From Gammaproteobacteria bacterium (GTDB lineage: Bacteria; Pseudomonadota; Gammaproteobacteria; Pseudomonadales; JAUIET01): a DNA stretch of 64,000 nucleotides. The notes under the pieces are model-generated. The model saw only the letters and a program-made list of their open reading frames with translations. It did not search any database and had not been told where the DNA came from. Location of the stretch: contig JAUIET010000010.1 of the NCBI GenBank assembly GCA_030429735.1, positions 62,001-126,000 of the forward strand, read 5' to 3'. Position 1 is the stretch's first letter. Every line of letters starts with the position of its first letter. The position numbers and the translations under genes are program-made. Below are positions 24,198-33,888 of this stretch, one piece after another.

Positions 24198-25673
24198 TCA
24201 TTGAAACGGAAAGGGCGGATTGGACGCCAGTACTCCGCTGATAAACGTGTCGACAATGTCATTGACAGGGCCAGCATCATTGGTGGGTACGTGGCCAACG
24301 CCATCAAGAATGGACACCTGGTGAGGGCTGTTTGTTTGATCTGCCACGGCCTGGCGTACGCCATCAAACACCCAGTCGCAATTGTTCAGTCCAGAGCCGC
24401 TGGCTTCCGGAATGGTTGCCAGGTTTCCGGCGCAAAAAGGGTCTGCATCGCCGCCCAGGAACAGGCTTGGTACTGCGGTATAGCCTGCGTTAATTCTGGC
24501 CTCAGGGTAACCGTGCAGTTCTGGGTCAATATAGAAACCCACTTTGTCGATAGCGCCCTGCGCTTCGAAGCCGGCAACCAGCGGAAAACCGGACGTGCCC
24601 GCGTATCGGTCGGTGATGGGTAGAAGACGCGGTGTGATCGCGTATGAATCTGCCACAATTGCCGTTAACTCGGTGCTTTCCTGGGCGAAAGCGCTGGCCA
24701 GCGAAAAGACGCCTACCGAGCCGGCACTGGTGCCGTGCGCGATGACGTGACTTGTCGGGTAATTTGCAACCGTGTATTCAACCGCGGCCATTGTCGCTTG
24801 CAGGCCGTTCACTTGGCCGCCGTTTGGGTTGTTAGAGTATGCGGAACCTTGGCCGGAATACACATCATGATCGCACATGGACACCACCAACAGGCGGTAC
24901 CCTTCTTCAATGCGTCGCCGCAGGGTGTTGTCGACTGGATTGCCAGCGCCGTCCAAAACACGGTCTCGCACCTGGTTGTTCCAAAGGTCGTTGAAGGTTT
25001 CTTCCTGATTCCAGGTGTTTTGCGTCTGGCCTTGTAGAGCCCGGTAGTTGCCGCTGCTGTCGAAATAGCCCACACCACCGCCATGCAGGTACACCCACAA
25101 TGGTGCCTGCGCGCCAGCATTGTTGCTGGGTTCCACCACTAGAAACGTGTAGTTGCCGGATACGCCGCAGCTGTAGGCAGTGTTGCGGTAGAAGTCCAGT
25201 TCCCAGTTACCACCGAATGCGCTCTCGGATGATTGTTGTGCCAGTACCACTGAGGCCGTGCTGCGCGGCGGCACCGGTACAGAGATCGGGCAGCCAGTTG
25301 CATCAAGGCCAAGCCCTGTGTTGGCCTGGTTCGGGCAAGAGTCGGCGTTGTCTAAAATGCCATCGCCATCTGAATCTGTATTGGCGCTGGTGTCAGTATT
25401 TGTATCGGTACCTGTATCCATATCGGTGCCGGTATCCGTGTTCGTATCACCACCCGTGTCAGAACCTGTATCGGTACCCGTATCAGTGCCTGTATCGGTA
25501 CCAGTATCTGTCCCGGTGTCAGTGCCAGTATCAGTATCAGTATTAGTATCGGTATCAGTATCTGTTACCGCCCCCCCATTGCTACTCACACCAGTCCCGG
25601 CGTCGCTACCGCCGCCTCCTCCGCTGCAAGCAGTGCAAAGCAACATGGTAAAAATACAAAGTAACCTCAACAA
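24198..25673 (-). CDS. Lipoprotein esterase with Asp-Thr linker (pectin-acetylesterase-like fold)
   Basis: 491 residues. The lipobox LCTAC gives Cys16, followed by a glycine-rich stretch and a ~60-residue Asp-Thr repeat (37-96). A thrombospondin type 3-like calcium motif comes next (DSDGDGILDNADSCP, 101-113). The alpha/beta-hydrolase domain has the oxyanion HGGG at 197-200, the nucleophile Ser316 in HGTSAGS, and a likely His in GVGHVP near the C-terminus. The layout resembles pectin acetylesterase/notum-type esterases. It is predicted to be envelope-anchored, with the catalytic domain held away by the linker. Substrate unknown. Confidence 0.75.
   Translation of the reverse strand: MLRLLCIFTMLLCTACSGGGGGSDAGTGVSSNGGAVTDTDTDTNTDTDTGTDTGTDTGTDTGTDTGTDTGSDTGGDTNTDTGTDMDTGTDTNTDTSANTDSDGDGILDNADSCPNQANTGLGLDATGCPISVPVPPRSTASVVLAQQSSESAFGGNWELDFYRNTAYSCGVSGNYTFLVVEPSNNAGAQAPLWVYLHGGGVGYFDSSGNYRALQGQTQNTWNQEETFNDLWNNQVRDRVLDGAGNPVDNTLRRRIEEGYRLLVVSMCDHDVYSGQGSAYSNNPNGGQVNGLQATMAAVEYTVANYPTSHVIAHGTSAGSVGVFSLASAFAQESTELTAIVADSYAITPRLLPITDRYAGTSGFPLVAGFEAQGAIDKVGFYIDPELHGYPEARINAGYTAVPSLFLGGDADPFCAGNLATIPEASGSGLNNCDWVFDGVRQAVADQTNSPHQVSILDGVGHVPTNDAGPVNDIVDTFISGVLASNPPFPFQ
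25386..25565 (-). repeat. Asp-Thr coding tandem repeat
   Basis: About 180 bp of imperfect 6-bp units encode (D-T)n with occasional G, N, S or M, residues 37-96 of the esterase lipoprotein. The plus strand reads as repeats of GTATC(A/G/T) and related hexamers. Unit length is a multiple of three, so slippage would change linker length without breaking the frame. The long open frame on the plus strand here (Val-Ser/Pro repeats) is a mirror image and not a gene. Confidence 0.85.
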
Positions 25674-25927
25674 GTCAGCAGGCTCCCGATGATAGAAGTG
25701 ATTGGTTGATATCCGGGCAATGATAGGGATGGAGTATCACCCATGCAACACAGTCGCGCCCGCCGGTGCGCCGTATGTCGGATAGCGCCGCGTGGCCCTT
25801 GCGTCACAGTCTTCGCATGCGGAACAGTGGACCGAACAACGGCCCGAAATGACCAGTCATCTGGTAAAAGTGAATTTGATCCGGTTTGTCCAAACGACCA
25901 CCTGCGGTAACGCGGTAAACTTACCTG

Positions 25928-26398
25928 ATGGAAAACGAGGGAATTGAAAAAGAGCAAGACAGGCAATGGATGACGCGGGCGCTACTGCAGGCAAGGAAAG
26001 CACTTGCGATCAATGAAGTACCCGTTGGCGCTGTGCTGGTCAGACAGGGCAGCTTGATCGCCGAAGGGTACAATCAAGTGATTACTGCCTGTGACCCTAG
26101 CGCTCATGCGGAAATTGTTACGCTAAGGACGGCAGCAAAAGCAGAGGCCAACTATCGATTACCTGACTCAACCTTATACGTCACCATCGAGCCTTGTGCG
26201 ATGTGTGTGGGCGCGCTGGTGCATGCACGAGTGGCGCGACTTGTGTTTGGTGCCACTGAGCCAAAGGCGGGCTGTGTGCTCAGTCATTCCGCATTATTGG
26301 ACGGGGGACAATTCAATCACTCGTTCGAGGTGACTTCGGGAGTGTTGGCTACGGAGTGCGGTCAGTTAATGTCAGGTTTTTTTGCGGCTCGGAGATGA
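25928..26398 (+). CDS. tadA: tRNA-specific adenosine deaminase
   Basis: 156 residues. TadA deaminates A34 of tRNA-Arg(ACG) to inosine, allowing it to read CGU, CGC and CGA. The zinc-deaminase motifs are HAEIVTLR (His ligand and catalytic Glu) and PCAMCVGALVHARV (two Cys ligands). It is cytoplasmic and usually essential. mltF lies convergently downstream and purL beyond it, as in Pseudomonas, but guaA is displaced by ~25 kb. The start ATG at 25928 gives the normal length. Confidence 0.96.
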   Translation: MENEGIEKEQDRQWMTRALLQARKALAINEVPVGAVLVRQGSLIAEGYNQVITACDPSAHAEIVTLRTAAKAEANYRLPDSTLYVTIEPCAMCVGALVHARVARLVFGATEPKAGCVLSHSALLDGGQFNHSFEVTSGVLATECGQLMSGFFAARR

Positions 26399-26465
26399 AT
26401 TTGGCGTCGCGAACACGCCTGTTGACCGAAAAGCTCAGCGTCTGCCACTAATACGTGCTCTTTGC

Positions 26466-26493
26466 AGCCCGGGGGTTCATGAAAATCCGGGCT
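26466..26493. terminator. Bidirectional hairpin between tadA and mltF
   Basis: AGCCCGG (26466-26472) pairs perfectly with CCGGGCT (26487-26493) across a 14-nt loop. It lies between the convergent ends of tadA and mltF and overlaps the mltF stop codon. No long T tract follows, so it may serve as a weak or factor-assisted terminator. Confidence 0.5.
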
Positions 26494-27925
26494 AGATAGC
26501 GGGAATGGTCCGAGATAATACCTCGGGCGCCCGATGCGACATTTCTACAGGAGGCCGTATCCGCTCCCGCGCAATTTCATGCAAACGCAACACCTGGTAG
26601 TAGTGCCGAATATTGTGCACATAGGTGACCGGCTCATTACCTCGCGCATAGCCATAGCGAGTGCGGCTGTACCATTTTCGCTGCCTGAGCAGGGGCAGGT
26701 GCTCCTTTACGTCCAACCAGATATGCGGGTCAAACCCCTGCGATTCAGTGAGCTTGCGCGCGTCTTCTAGATGTCCGTAACCAACGTTGTAGGCCGCCAA
26801 TGCGAACCACGTACGATCCGGTTCATGCACGTCTTCTGGAATTTTCGCCAGCATGTCCTTGAAGTAGCCCGCTCCGCCGCGCAGGCTTTGCTCAAGGTTG
26901 GCGCGGTCCTCGATGTTGACTTGTTCTGCGGTGGCCTGGGTCAGCATCATCATGCCAACCACGCCTGTGGGTGATACAGCATTCGGGTTCCAATGCGACT
27001 CCTGGTAAGAAATGGCCGCGAGCAACTCCCATGGTATGTTGTATTCGGTTGCTACTGAGCGGATCAGTTTTTCGTAGAGTGGTAGGCGTTGCTGAATATT
27101 GCCAGCGAATTCCAGGGCATCTGCCTGGTTTATATCCTCGAAATGACTGAAGTAACGCTCCTGCAGCTGCTTCAGTCGGCCGGAGTTCTGCATTTCCATC
27201 AGGAAGCGGTCCAGCTCGGTATACAAACTCGCAGCGCGCCCGTCACTGCGTTGCATCGCCCAGGCGATTCGCTGGGTTGCGCCAAGCCGCATGCCCAGGC
27301 TCAGTCTGGGGTAGACGCCGCGGTGGGCAACAAACTCATGCTCGCCCAGAATCGCAAAGTCCAGTTCATTGTTGTTTAACTTGTCCATCAGGTCTATGGC
27401 TTCAAGGTCAAACACTGCTCTCCAGCTGATTTGTGGGTGTTCTTGTTTTAGCTGCTCAAGAAAAGACTCAAAATAGCTGTCGGCGCCGACCGCGATGCGT
27501 TTGTTGTAAAGATCTTTAAGTTTGCGTGGTTTGCGGTTGCCCAGCTTGTAGATCACGCGTGGCTGGGTTTGATAGTAGGCTGCTGAATAACGAACCGTAT
27601 CCAGTTTTGACGGGGTAATGATCAATCCTGCGGAGGCCAGGTCGGCTTTGCCATACTTCAAGCGCCGAAATACGTCGTCGCGGCCAAACACGCTCACCAT
27701 ATTCAGCTCCACGCCAAGATGCTCAGCAAATTCGCTGGCCAATCGGAATTCGAAGCCATCGTAGCCGATCAATGCCGGGAAGTAGGTGACAGGTCCGTTC
27801 CGGGTAGCAACGTTTAGTACACCGCGTGCCTGAATCTGTTCGAGTGTGGACGCCTGTTCACAGCCAATCGCCGCAATTAGGGTGGCGAGCAGTAAACAGC
27901 GATTAAACAGACGGGAAAAACTCAT
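26492..27925 (-). CDS. mltF: Membrane-bound lytic murein transglycosylase F
   Basis: 477 residues. The lipobox AAIGC puts the lipid anchor at Cys22. Residues ~30-265 form a periplasmic substrate-binding-protein module (GVLNVATRNGPVTYF...GFEFRLASEFAEHLGVEL), the regulatory domain of MltF. Residues ~285-430 are the lytic transglycosylase: catalytic Glu in AISYQESHWNP, SPTGVVGMMMLT, and FALAAYNVGYGH. It cleaves peptidoglycan to 1,6-anhydromuropeptides at the outer-membrane inner face. It is divergent from purL. Confidence 0.95.
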   Translation of the reverse strand: MSFSRLFNRCLLLATLIAAIGCEQASTLEQIQARGVLNVATRNGPVTYFPALIGYDGFEFRLASEFAEHLGVELNMVSVFGRDDVFRRLKYGKADLASAGLIITPSKLDTVRYSAAYYQTQPRVIYKLGNRKPRKLKDLYNKRIAVGADSYFESFLEQLKQEHPQISWRAVFDLEAIDLMDKLNNNELDFAILGEHEFVAHRGVYPRLSLGMRLGATQRIAWAMQRSDGRAASLYTELDRFLMEMQNSGRLKQLQERYFSHFEDINQADALEFAGNIQQRLPLYEKLIRSVATEYNIPWELLAAISYQESHWNPNAVSPTGVVGMMMLTQATAEQVNIEDRANLEQSLRGGAGYFKDMLAKIPEDVHEPDRTWFALAAYNVGYGHLEDARKLTESQGFDPHIWLDVKEHLPLLRQRKWYSRTRYGYARGNEPVTYVHNIRHYYQVLRLHEIARERIRPPVEMSHRAPEVLSRTIPAI

Positions 27926-28016
27926 GCCCTATTGTATGCAAGCCTTTACGCTGCCACCAGCTCGGCCTTAAAATAGCGCCCGCTCGTCCCCGATCAACTA
28001 CTACTCAGGCCACGAT

Positions 28017-31000
28017 ATGATATTGCGCGGTACGCCCTCACTTTCGGCGTTTCGGAGGGCGAAGCTGTTGCACAAGCTGCAACAGATCCTGCCTTCCATT
28101 ACAGATGTTTATGCTGAGTTTGTTCACTTTGCTGAATTGGACTCAGCGGTGACAGAGCTGTCTGATGGTCAGCGCTCGGTGCTTGAGCAATTGCTGCATT
28201 ATGGCCCCAGCCAGGCCGCCGAAGAGCCTGAGGGAGTGTTGTTTGTTGTGCTTCCACGGTTTGGCACTATCTCGCCTTGGTCCAGTAAAGCCAGCGACAT
28301 TGTTCGAAATTGCGGTCTCGACCAGGTCAAGCGGGTGGAGCGCGGTGTGGCGTACACCGTGTCAGGCGCCGCGCTTGATGAGGCACAGTACCAACAAGTG
28401 GGGGCTGAGTTGCATGACCGTATGGTGGAAACATTAGCAAGCTCTTATCAGGCGGCAATCGGCTTGTTTGAGCACCATTCGCCTGCCGAGATGCAACGAG
28501 TGGATGTGTTGGCAGGGGGCTTGGCGGCGCTGCAAACGGCGAATACGAACCTGGGCTTGGCGCTGAGTGACGATGAATGCGAGTATTTGCTCGAGGCTTT
28601 CACACAACTGCAGCGTAACCCCAGTGACGTTGAGTTGATGATGTTCGCTCAGGCCAATTCCGAACATTGCCGGCACAAGATTTTTAATGCGAGCTGGAGC
28701 ATTGATGGCGAAGAACAGCCTAATTCGCTGTTCTCAATGATTCGCAATACCTATCACAGCATTGACGGAGAGGGCGTTCTGAGTGCCTATGCGGATAATG
28801 CATCGGTCATCGAAGGCCTGCCCTCGCAGCGTTTTTATCCAAACCAACAGGGCTGCTACCAGGCGCATCCGCAAACGGCGCATATTCTGATGAAAGTGGA
28901 AACCCACAACCACCCAACCGCGATAGCGCCACTGCCTGGCGCAGCAACCGGCTCTGGCGGTGAAATTCGCGACGAAGGTGCGGTGGGCCGGGGTTCCAAG
29001 CCGAAGGCTGGCCTAACAGGCTTCACGGTATCCAACCTGCAGATACCCGGCTTCACCCAGGCCTGGGAGGCTGACGACTATGGCAAGCCTGGTCGAATCG
29101 TGTCCGCACTGGACATCATGTTGGAAGGTCCAATAGGTGGCGCAGCATTCAATAATGAATTTGGCCGACCCAACCTTTGTGGTTACTTTCGTACCTTTGA
29201 GCAAACAGCCGATCACAGCGACGGTACTGAACGCTGGGGCTACCACAAGCCGATCATGATTGCCGGCGGCTTGGGCAACATTGTTGAAGAACACGTTGAT
29301 CAGCATGATATCCCTCTGGGTGCCAAACTCATTGTGTTAGGCGGCCCGGCGATGCTGATCGGGCTTGGTGGCGGTGCAGCGTCATCCATTGCCAGTGGCA
29401 GCAGCAGTGAAGACTTGGACTTTGCGTCGGTGCAACGCCACAATCCGGAAATAGAACGCCGCTGTCAGGAGGTGATTGATCGCTGCTGGCAAATGGGCGA
29501 TGACAATCCAATTGCATTTATTCACGACGTGGGCGCGGGCGGGCTGTCCAATGCGCTGCCTGAGCTGGTCAAGGACGGTGGCTGCGGTGGCCGTTTTGAC
29601 TTGCGTGCCATACCCAGCGACGAACCAGGTATGTCGCCTCTGGAAATCTGGTGCAATGAGAGCCAGGAGCGCTATGTATTAGCGGTGAATAACAAAGACC
29701 TTGCGGCGTTTGATGCACTGTGCGCTCGAGAGCGATGCCCGTATGCCGTGGTGGGCGAAGCTGTGGCAGAGAAAATCATTGAATTGACCGATACTCACTT
29801 CAACAACAAACCCGTGGACCTGCCGATGCCTGTGCTGTTCGGCAAGCCACCTAAAATGCACCGCAGTTTCGCACGCAATGACCTGACAGCGCCCGGCCAG
29901 TCTGCGCCGTTTTCTGATGTTTCGCTGCCTGAGGCGGTTGACCGTGTGCTGCGGTATCCCTCGGTGGCCAGCAAATCGTTTCTGATCACTATTGGTGACC
30001 GCTCGGTGACCGGCCTGGTGGCGCGGGATCAGATGGTTGGGCCCTGGCAGGTGCCGGTTGCCGATGCCGCTGTCACACTCAATGATTACGAAGGCTATTG
30101 TGGCGAGGCAATGGCGATGGGAGAGCGCACTCCATTGGCGGTTGCAAACTCTCCGGCATCGGCTCGTATGGCCGTAGGCGAGGCATTAACCAATATTGCC
30201 GCTTGTCCTGTAGGCGAGCTTGGCAAGATAAAACTGTCAGCTAACTGGATGGCTGCTGCAGGAACTGGACACGAAGACCAGAAGTTATTTGACGCTGTCA
30301 ACGCCGTTGGCATGGAGTTATGCCCGGCTCTGGGTATTGCCATTCCGGTAGGTAAAGACTCTATGTCGATGCGAACCGCATGGCGAACAGAGGATGGCGA
30401 AAGCAAAAGTGTGACCGCACCACTGAGTTTGATTGTGTCGGCATTCGCGCCGGTCAACGACGTGCGCAAGTCAGTTACACCGCAACTTCAGGCTGATGAG
30501 TCGGCCGAGCTGTTGTTGCTGGATATTGGGTTGGGTCAAACCCGTCTGGGTGGGTCTGCGCTGGCCCAGGTGTTTCAGCGACGTGCCGGTGCAGAGCCTG
30601 ATCTGGACAGCAGCGATGCGTTTAAAGCCTTCTTCTCGCTGGTTCAACACGGAGTGGAAACCGGCGACATCCTGGCCTATCACGACCGTTCAGACGGTGG
30701 CTTGTTGACTGCGGTAGTGGAAATGGCCTTTGCCGGCCACTGTGGTGTCAGCCTGCAACTTGATGAGTTAGCAGAAGATGTACTGGCTGTATTGTTCGCT
30801 GAAGAGTTGGGCGCTGTTGTGCAGCTGAGTGCGAGTGCAGTTGAACATTTTCTGGCAAAAGCAGAGGCCCTTGGCGTGCGCAAGCATGTTCATCGCATTG
30901 GGCGCAGCAACTCGAAAGACTGCATAGATATTACTCGTGCCGGGAGGCTTGAGTTTTCCGCCGAACGCGCAACCTTGCAACGCACGTGGTCTGAGACCAG

Positions 31001-31907
31001 TTTCCGCATGCAAGCGCTGCGTGATAATGCCGATTGCGCGCAGCAGGAATTCGATGGTTTGCTGCGTAGCGATGACCTGGGACTGAACCCAAGCCTCAGT
31101 TTTACCATCAGCCCACCACCTATGGTGGGTGGCACAAGGCCCCGGGTAGCTGTATTGCGTGAGCAAGGTGTTAATGGGCAGTATGAAATGGCCGCTGCAT
31201 TTACCCGTGCCGGTTTTGAAGCCATTGACGTGCACATGTCCGACCTGCAAGCAGGCCGCTACGAATTGGCTGAGTTCCATGGCCTGGCTGCCTGCGGCGG
31301 ATTCTCTTACGGTGACGTACTGGGAGCCGGCGAAGGATGGGCTAAAAGTGTGCTGTTTAATGCCATGCTTCGTGAGAAGTTTCAGGCCTTTTTTGAACGA
31401 CCCGACAGTTTTTCACTGGGTGTATGCAATGGCTGCCAAATGCTGTCTAACTTACACAGCTTGATACCGGGTGCTGAACACTGGCCGCGTTTTGTTGGTA
31501 ATCTGTCCGAGCAGTTTGAAGCGCGACTGTCGCTGGTACAAGTGGCTGAATCGCCAAGCGTATTGTTGGCTGGTATGCAAGGCTCGCGCATACCAGTGGT
31601 GGTGTCACATGGGGAAGGGCAGGCTGAACTGAGCGCTGCGGCGCTGAACTCCTTGCAACGTGCCGGGGGTGTAAGTCTGCAGTTTGTTGATCATCGCGGT
31701 GAGGTAGCTGACCAGTATCCATTGAATCCGAACGGCTCCGCCAAGGGCTTAACCGGTGTGACCAGCGAAGATGGCCGGGTGACGATCATGATGCCGCATC
31801 CTGAGCGGGTGTTTCGGACCGTGCAGCACTCATGGGCGCCTGAGGAGTGGGGCGAAGACGGCCCCTGGATGCAATTGTTTTACAATGCGCGGCAGTTTGT
31901 GGGCTAA
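28017..31907 (+). CDS. purL: Phosphoribosylformylglycinamidine synthase
   Basis: 1296 residues, the large fused gammaproteobacterial form. It makes FGAM from FGAR, glutamine and ATP, the fourth step of purine synthesis. It has an N-terminal linker domain, two AIR-synthase-like repeats ([27 protein letters not shown]-like block [11 protein letters not shown]) and a C-terminal glutaminase ([17 protein letters not shown], catalytic Cys near 1137 in [10 protein letters not shown], His in [10 protein letters not shown]). The start [13 protein letters not shown] matches the family. The gene is intact over 3.9 kb. Confidence 0.98.
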   Translation: MILRGTPSLSAFRRAKLLHKLQQILPSITDVYAEFVHFAELDSAVTELSDGQRSVLEQLLHYGPSQAAEEPEGVLFVVLPRFGTISPWSSKASDIVRNCGLDQVKRVERGVAYTVSGAALDEAQYQQVGAELHDRMVETLASSYQAAIGLFEHHSPAEMQRVDVLAGGLAALQTANTNLGLALSDDECEYLLEAFTQLQRNPSDVELMMFAQANSEHCRHKIFNASWSIDGEEQPNSLFSMIRNTYHSIDGEGVLSAYADNASVIEGLPSQRFYPNQQGCYQAHPQTAHILMKVETHNHPTAIAPLPGAATGSGGEIRDEGAVGRGSKPKAGLTGFTVSNLQIPGFTQAWEADDYGKPGRIVSALDIMLEGPIGGAAFNNEFGRPNLCGYFRTFEQTADHSDGTERWGYHKPIMIAGGLGNIVEEHVDQHDIPLGAKLIVLGGPAMLIGLGGGAASSIASGSSSEDLDFASVQRHNPEIERRCQEVIDRCWQMGDDNPIAFIHDVGAGGLSNALPELVKDGGCGGRFDLRAIPSDEPGMSPLEIWCNESQERYVLAVNNKDLAAFDALCARERCPYAVVGEAVAEKIIELTDTHFNNKPVDLPMPVLFGKPPKMHRSFARNDLTAPGQSAPFSDVSLPEAVDRVLRYPSVASKSFLITIGDRSVTGLVARDQMVGPWQVPVADAAVTLNDYEGYCGEAMAMGERTPLAVANSPASARMAVGEALTNIAACPVGELGKIKLSANWMAAAGTGHEDQKLFDAVNAVGMELCPALGIAIPVGKDSMSMRTAWRTEDGESKSVTAPLSLIVSAFAPVNDVRKSVTPQLQADESAELLLLDIGLGQTRLGGSALAQVFQRRAGAEPDLDSSDAFKAFFSLVQHGVETGDILAYHDRSDGGLLTAVVEMAFAGHCGVSLQLDELAEDVLAVLFAEELGAVVQLSASAVEHFLAKAEALGVRKHVHRIGRSNSKDCIDITRAGRLEFSAERATLQRTWSETSFRMQALRDNADCAQQEFDGLLRSDDLGLNPSLSFTISPPPMVGGTRPRVAVLREQGVNGQYEMAAAFTRAGFEAIDVHMSDLQAGRYELAEFHGLAACGGFSYGDVLGAGEGWAKSVLFNAMLREKFQAFFERPDSFSLGVCNGCQMLSNLHSLIPGAEHWPRFVGNLSEQFEARLSLVQVAESPSVLLAGMQGSRIPVVVSHGEGQAELSAAALNSLQRAGGVSLQFVDHRGEVADQYPLNPNGSAKGLTGVTSEDGRVTIMMPHPERVFRTVQHSWAPEEWGEDGPWMQLFYNARQFVG

Positions 31908-32016
31908 GTGGCTGGCCAGGCCTTGAATTTGTTGCCTGGGGCCCCATAGAGTCCTATTACACGCTGCGTTATAATGCGCCGCGTTTTCGCACCCACCCAG
32001 ATTGGCACCGCCGTCC

Positions 32017-33870
32017 ATGCTTAATAAATACCCGCTCTGGAAGTACCTGCTGATTCTGCTGGTCATGACATTTGGTGGCATTTATGCCGCGCCCAATTTG
32101 TACGCGCCTGACCCGGCGGTGCAGATCACGTCGGAAGTTAGCGGCACCGTGCTGACCGAGGCTGACCTTCGGCGCGCTACAAGTGCGCTGGAAGAAGCTG
32201 GTGTGCCTGTGTCTCGCCATGAGATGACCGACGCCAACATGCTGTTGCGTTTGACTGACCCGGATGATCAGTTGGCCGCTCAGGCCGCTTTGCAGCGGGT
32301 AATGGGTGACGACTTCGTGGTCGCCCTTAATTTAGCGCCTACAACACCAGCTTGGCTGGAATCTTTGGGTGCGCAGCCAATGAAACTGGGTCTGGACCTG
32401 CAAGGTGGCGTGCACTTCCTGATGGAGGTTGACACGCAGGCGGCGATAGACACGCGCATAAAAACCAATTTCACCGAGATTAAACGCGCCTTGCGCAAGG
32501 CGCGGGTGATATCCCGTTCGCAGATTCTGGACGATGGCCGTATTGAGCTGCTTTTTAAGACCGAAGAGCTGCGTGACAAGGCCCGTGATGTACTCGCCAC
32601 TGATTTTGCCACTCTCACCCGCACAAATTCTGAGCGCGATGAACAGTTCATTACCTATTTGAGTTTGACCGATGAAGGCCGCAGGGAAATAGAGACCTAC
32701 GCGGTGTCCCAAAACCTGACGACCTTGCGCAACCGGGTGAATGAACTGGGTGTTGCCGAGCCGCTAGTAGCTCGGCAGGGCACAAACCGGATTGTGGTCG
32801 AGTTACCGGGTGTCCAAGACACGGCGAGAGCCAAGAAAATTCTGGGTAAGGCCGCCAACCTTGAGTTTCGTCTGGAGGCGGAGATTGACGACTCCATGGC
32901 CAGCAAGGAAGAGTTTGAGTTTCGCAGCCCGCGTGACCGTGGGCGCAAGGCCTACCTGGAACGTGACATTATCATCACCGGTGAGCGAGTCTCGGACGCG
33001 CGGGCCAGTTTTGACGAAAACAGCCAGCCGCAGGTGAACATATCGCTGGACAGTATTGGCGGGCAGCTAATGAATCGCGCTACATCTAAAGCGATCAAGC
33101 GCCGCATGGGTGTGTTGTTTATAGAGCGAAAAACCAACACTATTCGTGACCCTAAAACGGGCGATGAAATTAGCAAGGAAAGTTATGATGAAAAGAAAAT
33201 CATCAGTCTTGCCACCATTCAAACTGCCTTACCTCGCCAGTTTCGTATAACCGGCCTGGACAATATACAGGAGTCTTCCGAACTGGCCTTGTTGCTCCGT
33301 GCCGGTGCCTTGGCCGCACCCATTGAATTTGTAGAAGAGCGAACAGTGGGGCCTTCGCTCGGTGCTGAAAATATTTCCTTAGGCATGAAATCTGTGCAAA
33401 TCGGCATGGGACTGGTTCTGATCTTTATGCTTATTTATTACCGGGTATTCGGTATTGCGGCCAATCTTGCGCTGGCTTTAAATCTGGTATTACTGATTGC
33501 CGTGATGTCGCTGTTGTCAGCTACCCTGACCTTGCCCGGTATTGCCGGAATAGTGCTGACCGTGGGTATGGCGGTGGACGCGAACGTGCTGATTTTCGCG
33601 AGAATCCGTGAAGAACTTAAAAACGGCTTGTCACCGCAGGCGGCCATTAATTCCGGCTATGAGCGCGCTTTTGTAACCATCATGGATGCGAATCTAACTA
33701 CTTTGCTTGTTGCAATTATATTGTATGCAGTCGGCACGGGCTCAGTGAAAGGGTTTGCGGTCACCTTGTCGATCGGTATTTGTACCTCAATGTTCACCGC
33801 GATTGTCGGCACCCGTGCGCTGATTAACTTGATTTACGGCGGGCGCCGGGTCAAGTCATTGTCTATTTAG
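32017..33870 (+). CDS. secD: Protein translocase subunit SecD
   Basis: About 618 residues from ATG 32017 (MLNKYPLWKYLLI); an in-frame TTG at 32002 has no family support. SecD with SecF uses the proton-motive force to complete Sec-dependent export. The first transmembrane helix is followed by the large periplasmic domain with LGLDLQGGVHFLMEVD and ELGVAEPLVARQG. The C-terminal membrane half includes TVGPSLGAENI, GIVLTVGMAVDANVLIF and ARIREEL. It starts 109 bp after purL and 18 bp before secF. yajC, which normally precedes secD, is not here. Confidence 0.97.
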   Translation: MLNKYPLWKYLLILLVMTFGGIYAAPNLYAPDPAVQITSEVSGTVLTEADLRRATSALEEAGVPVSRHEMTDANMLLRLTDPDDQLAAQAALQRVMGDDFVVALNLAPTTPAWLESLGAQPMKLGLDLQGGVHFLMEVDTQAAIDTRIKTNFTEIKRALRKARVISRSQILDDGRIELLFKTEELRDKARDVLATDFATLTRTNSERDEQFITYLSLTDEGRREIETYAVSQNLTTLRNRVNELGVAEPLVARQGTNRIVVELPGVQDTARAKKILGKAANLEFRLEAEIDDSMASKEEFEFRSPRDRGRKAYLERDIIITGERVSDARASFDENSQPQVNISLDSIGGQLMNRATSKAIKRRMGVLFIERKTNTIRDPKTGDEISKESYDEKKIISLATIQTALPRQFRITGLDNIQESSELALLLRAGALAAPIEFVEERTVGPSLGAENISLGMKSVQIGMGLVLIFMLIYYRVFGIAANLALALNLVLLIAVMSLLSATLTLPGIAGIVLTVGMAVDANVLIFARIREELKNGLSPQAAINSGYERAFVTIMDANLTTLLVAIILYAVGTGSVKGFAVTLSIGICTSMFTAIVGTRALINLIYGGRRVKSLSI

Positions 33871-33888
33871 AGAGGAAGGCTGTCACAC

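Noticed and set aside
25258-25692. Plus-strand protein rich in Val-Ser-Pro repeats
   Set aside because: It is the reverse reading of the Asp-Thr repeat in the esterase lipoprotein, whose strand has a signal, lipobox and catalytic motifs.
27926-28016. PurR box or riboswitch before purL
   Set aside because: The 91-bp gap shows no PurR-like palindrome and is too short and unstructured for a purine riboswitch.
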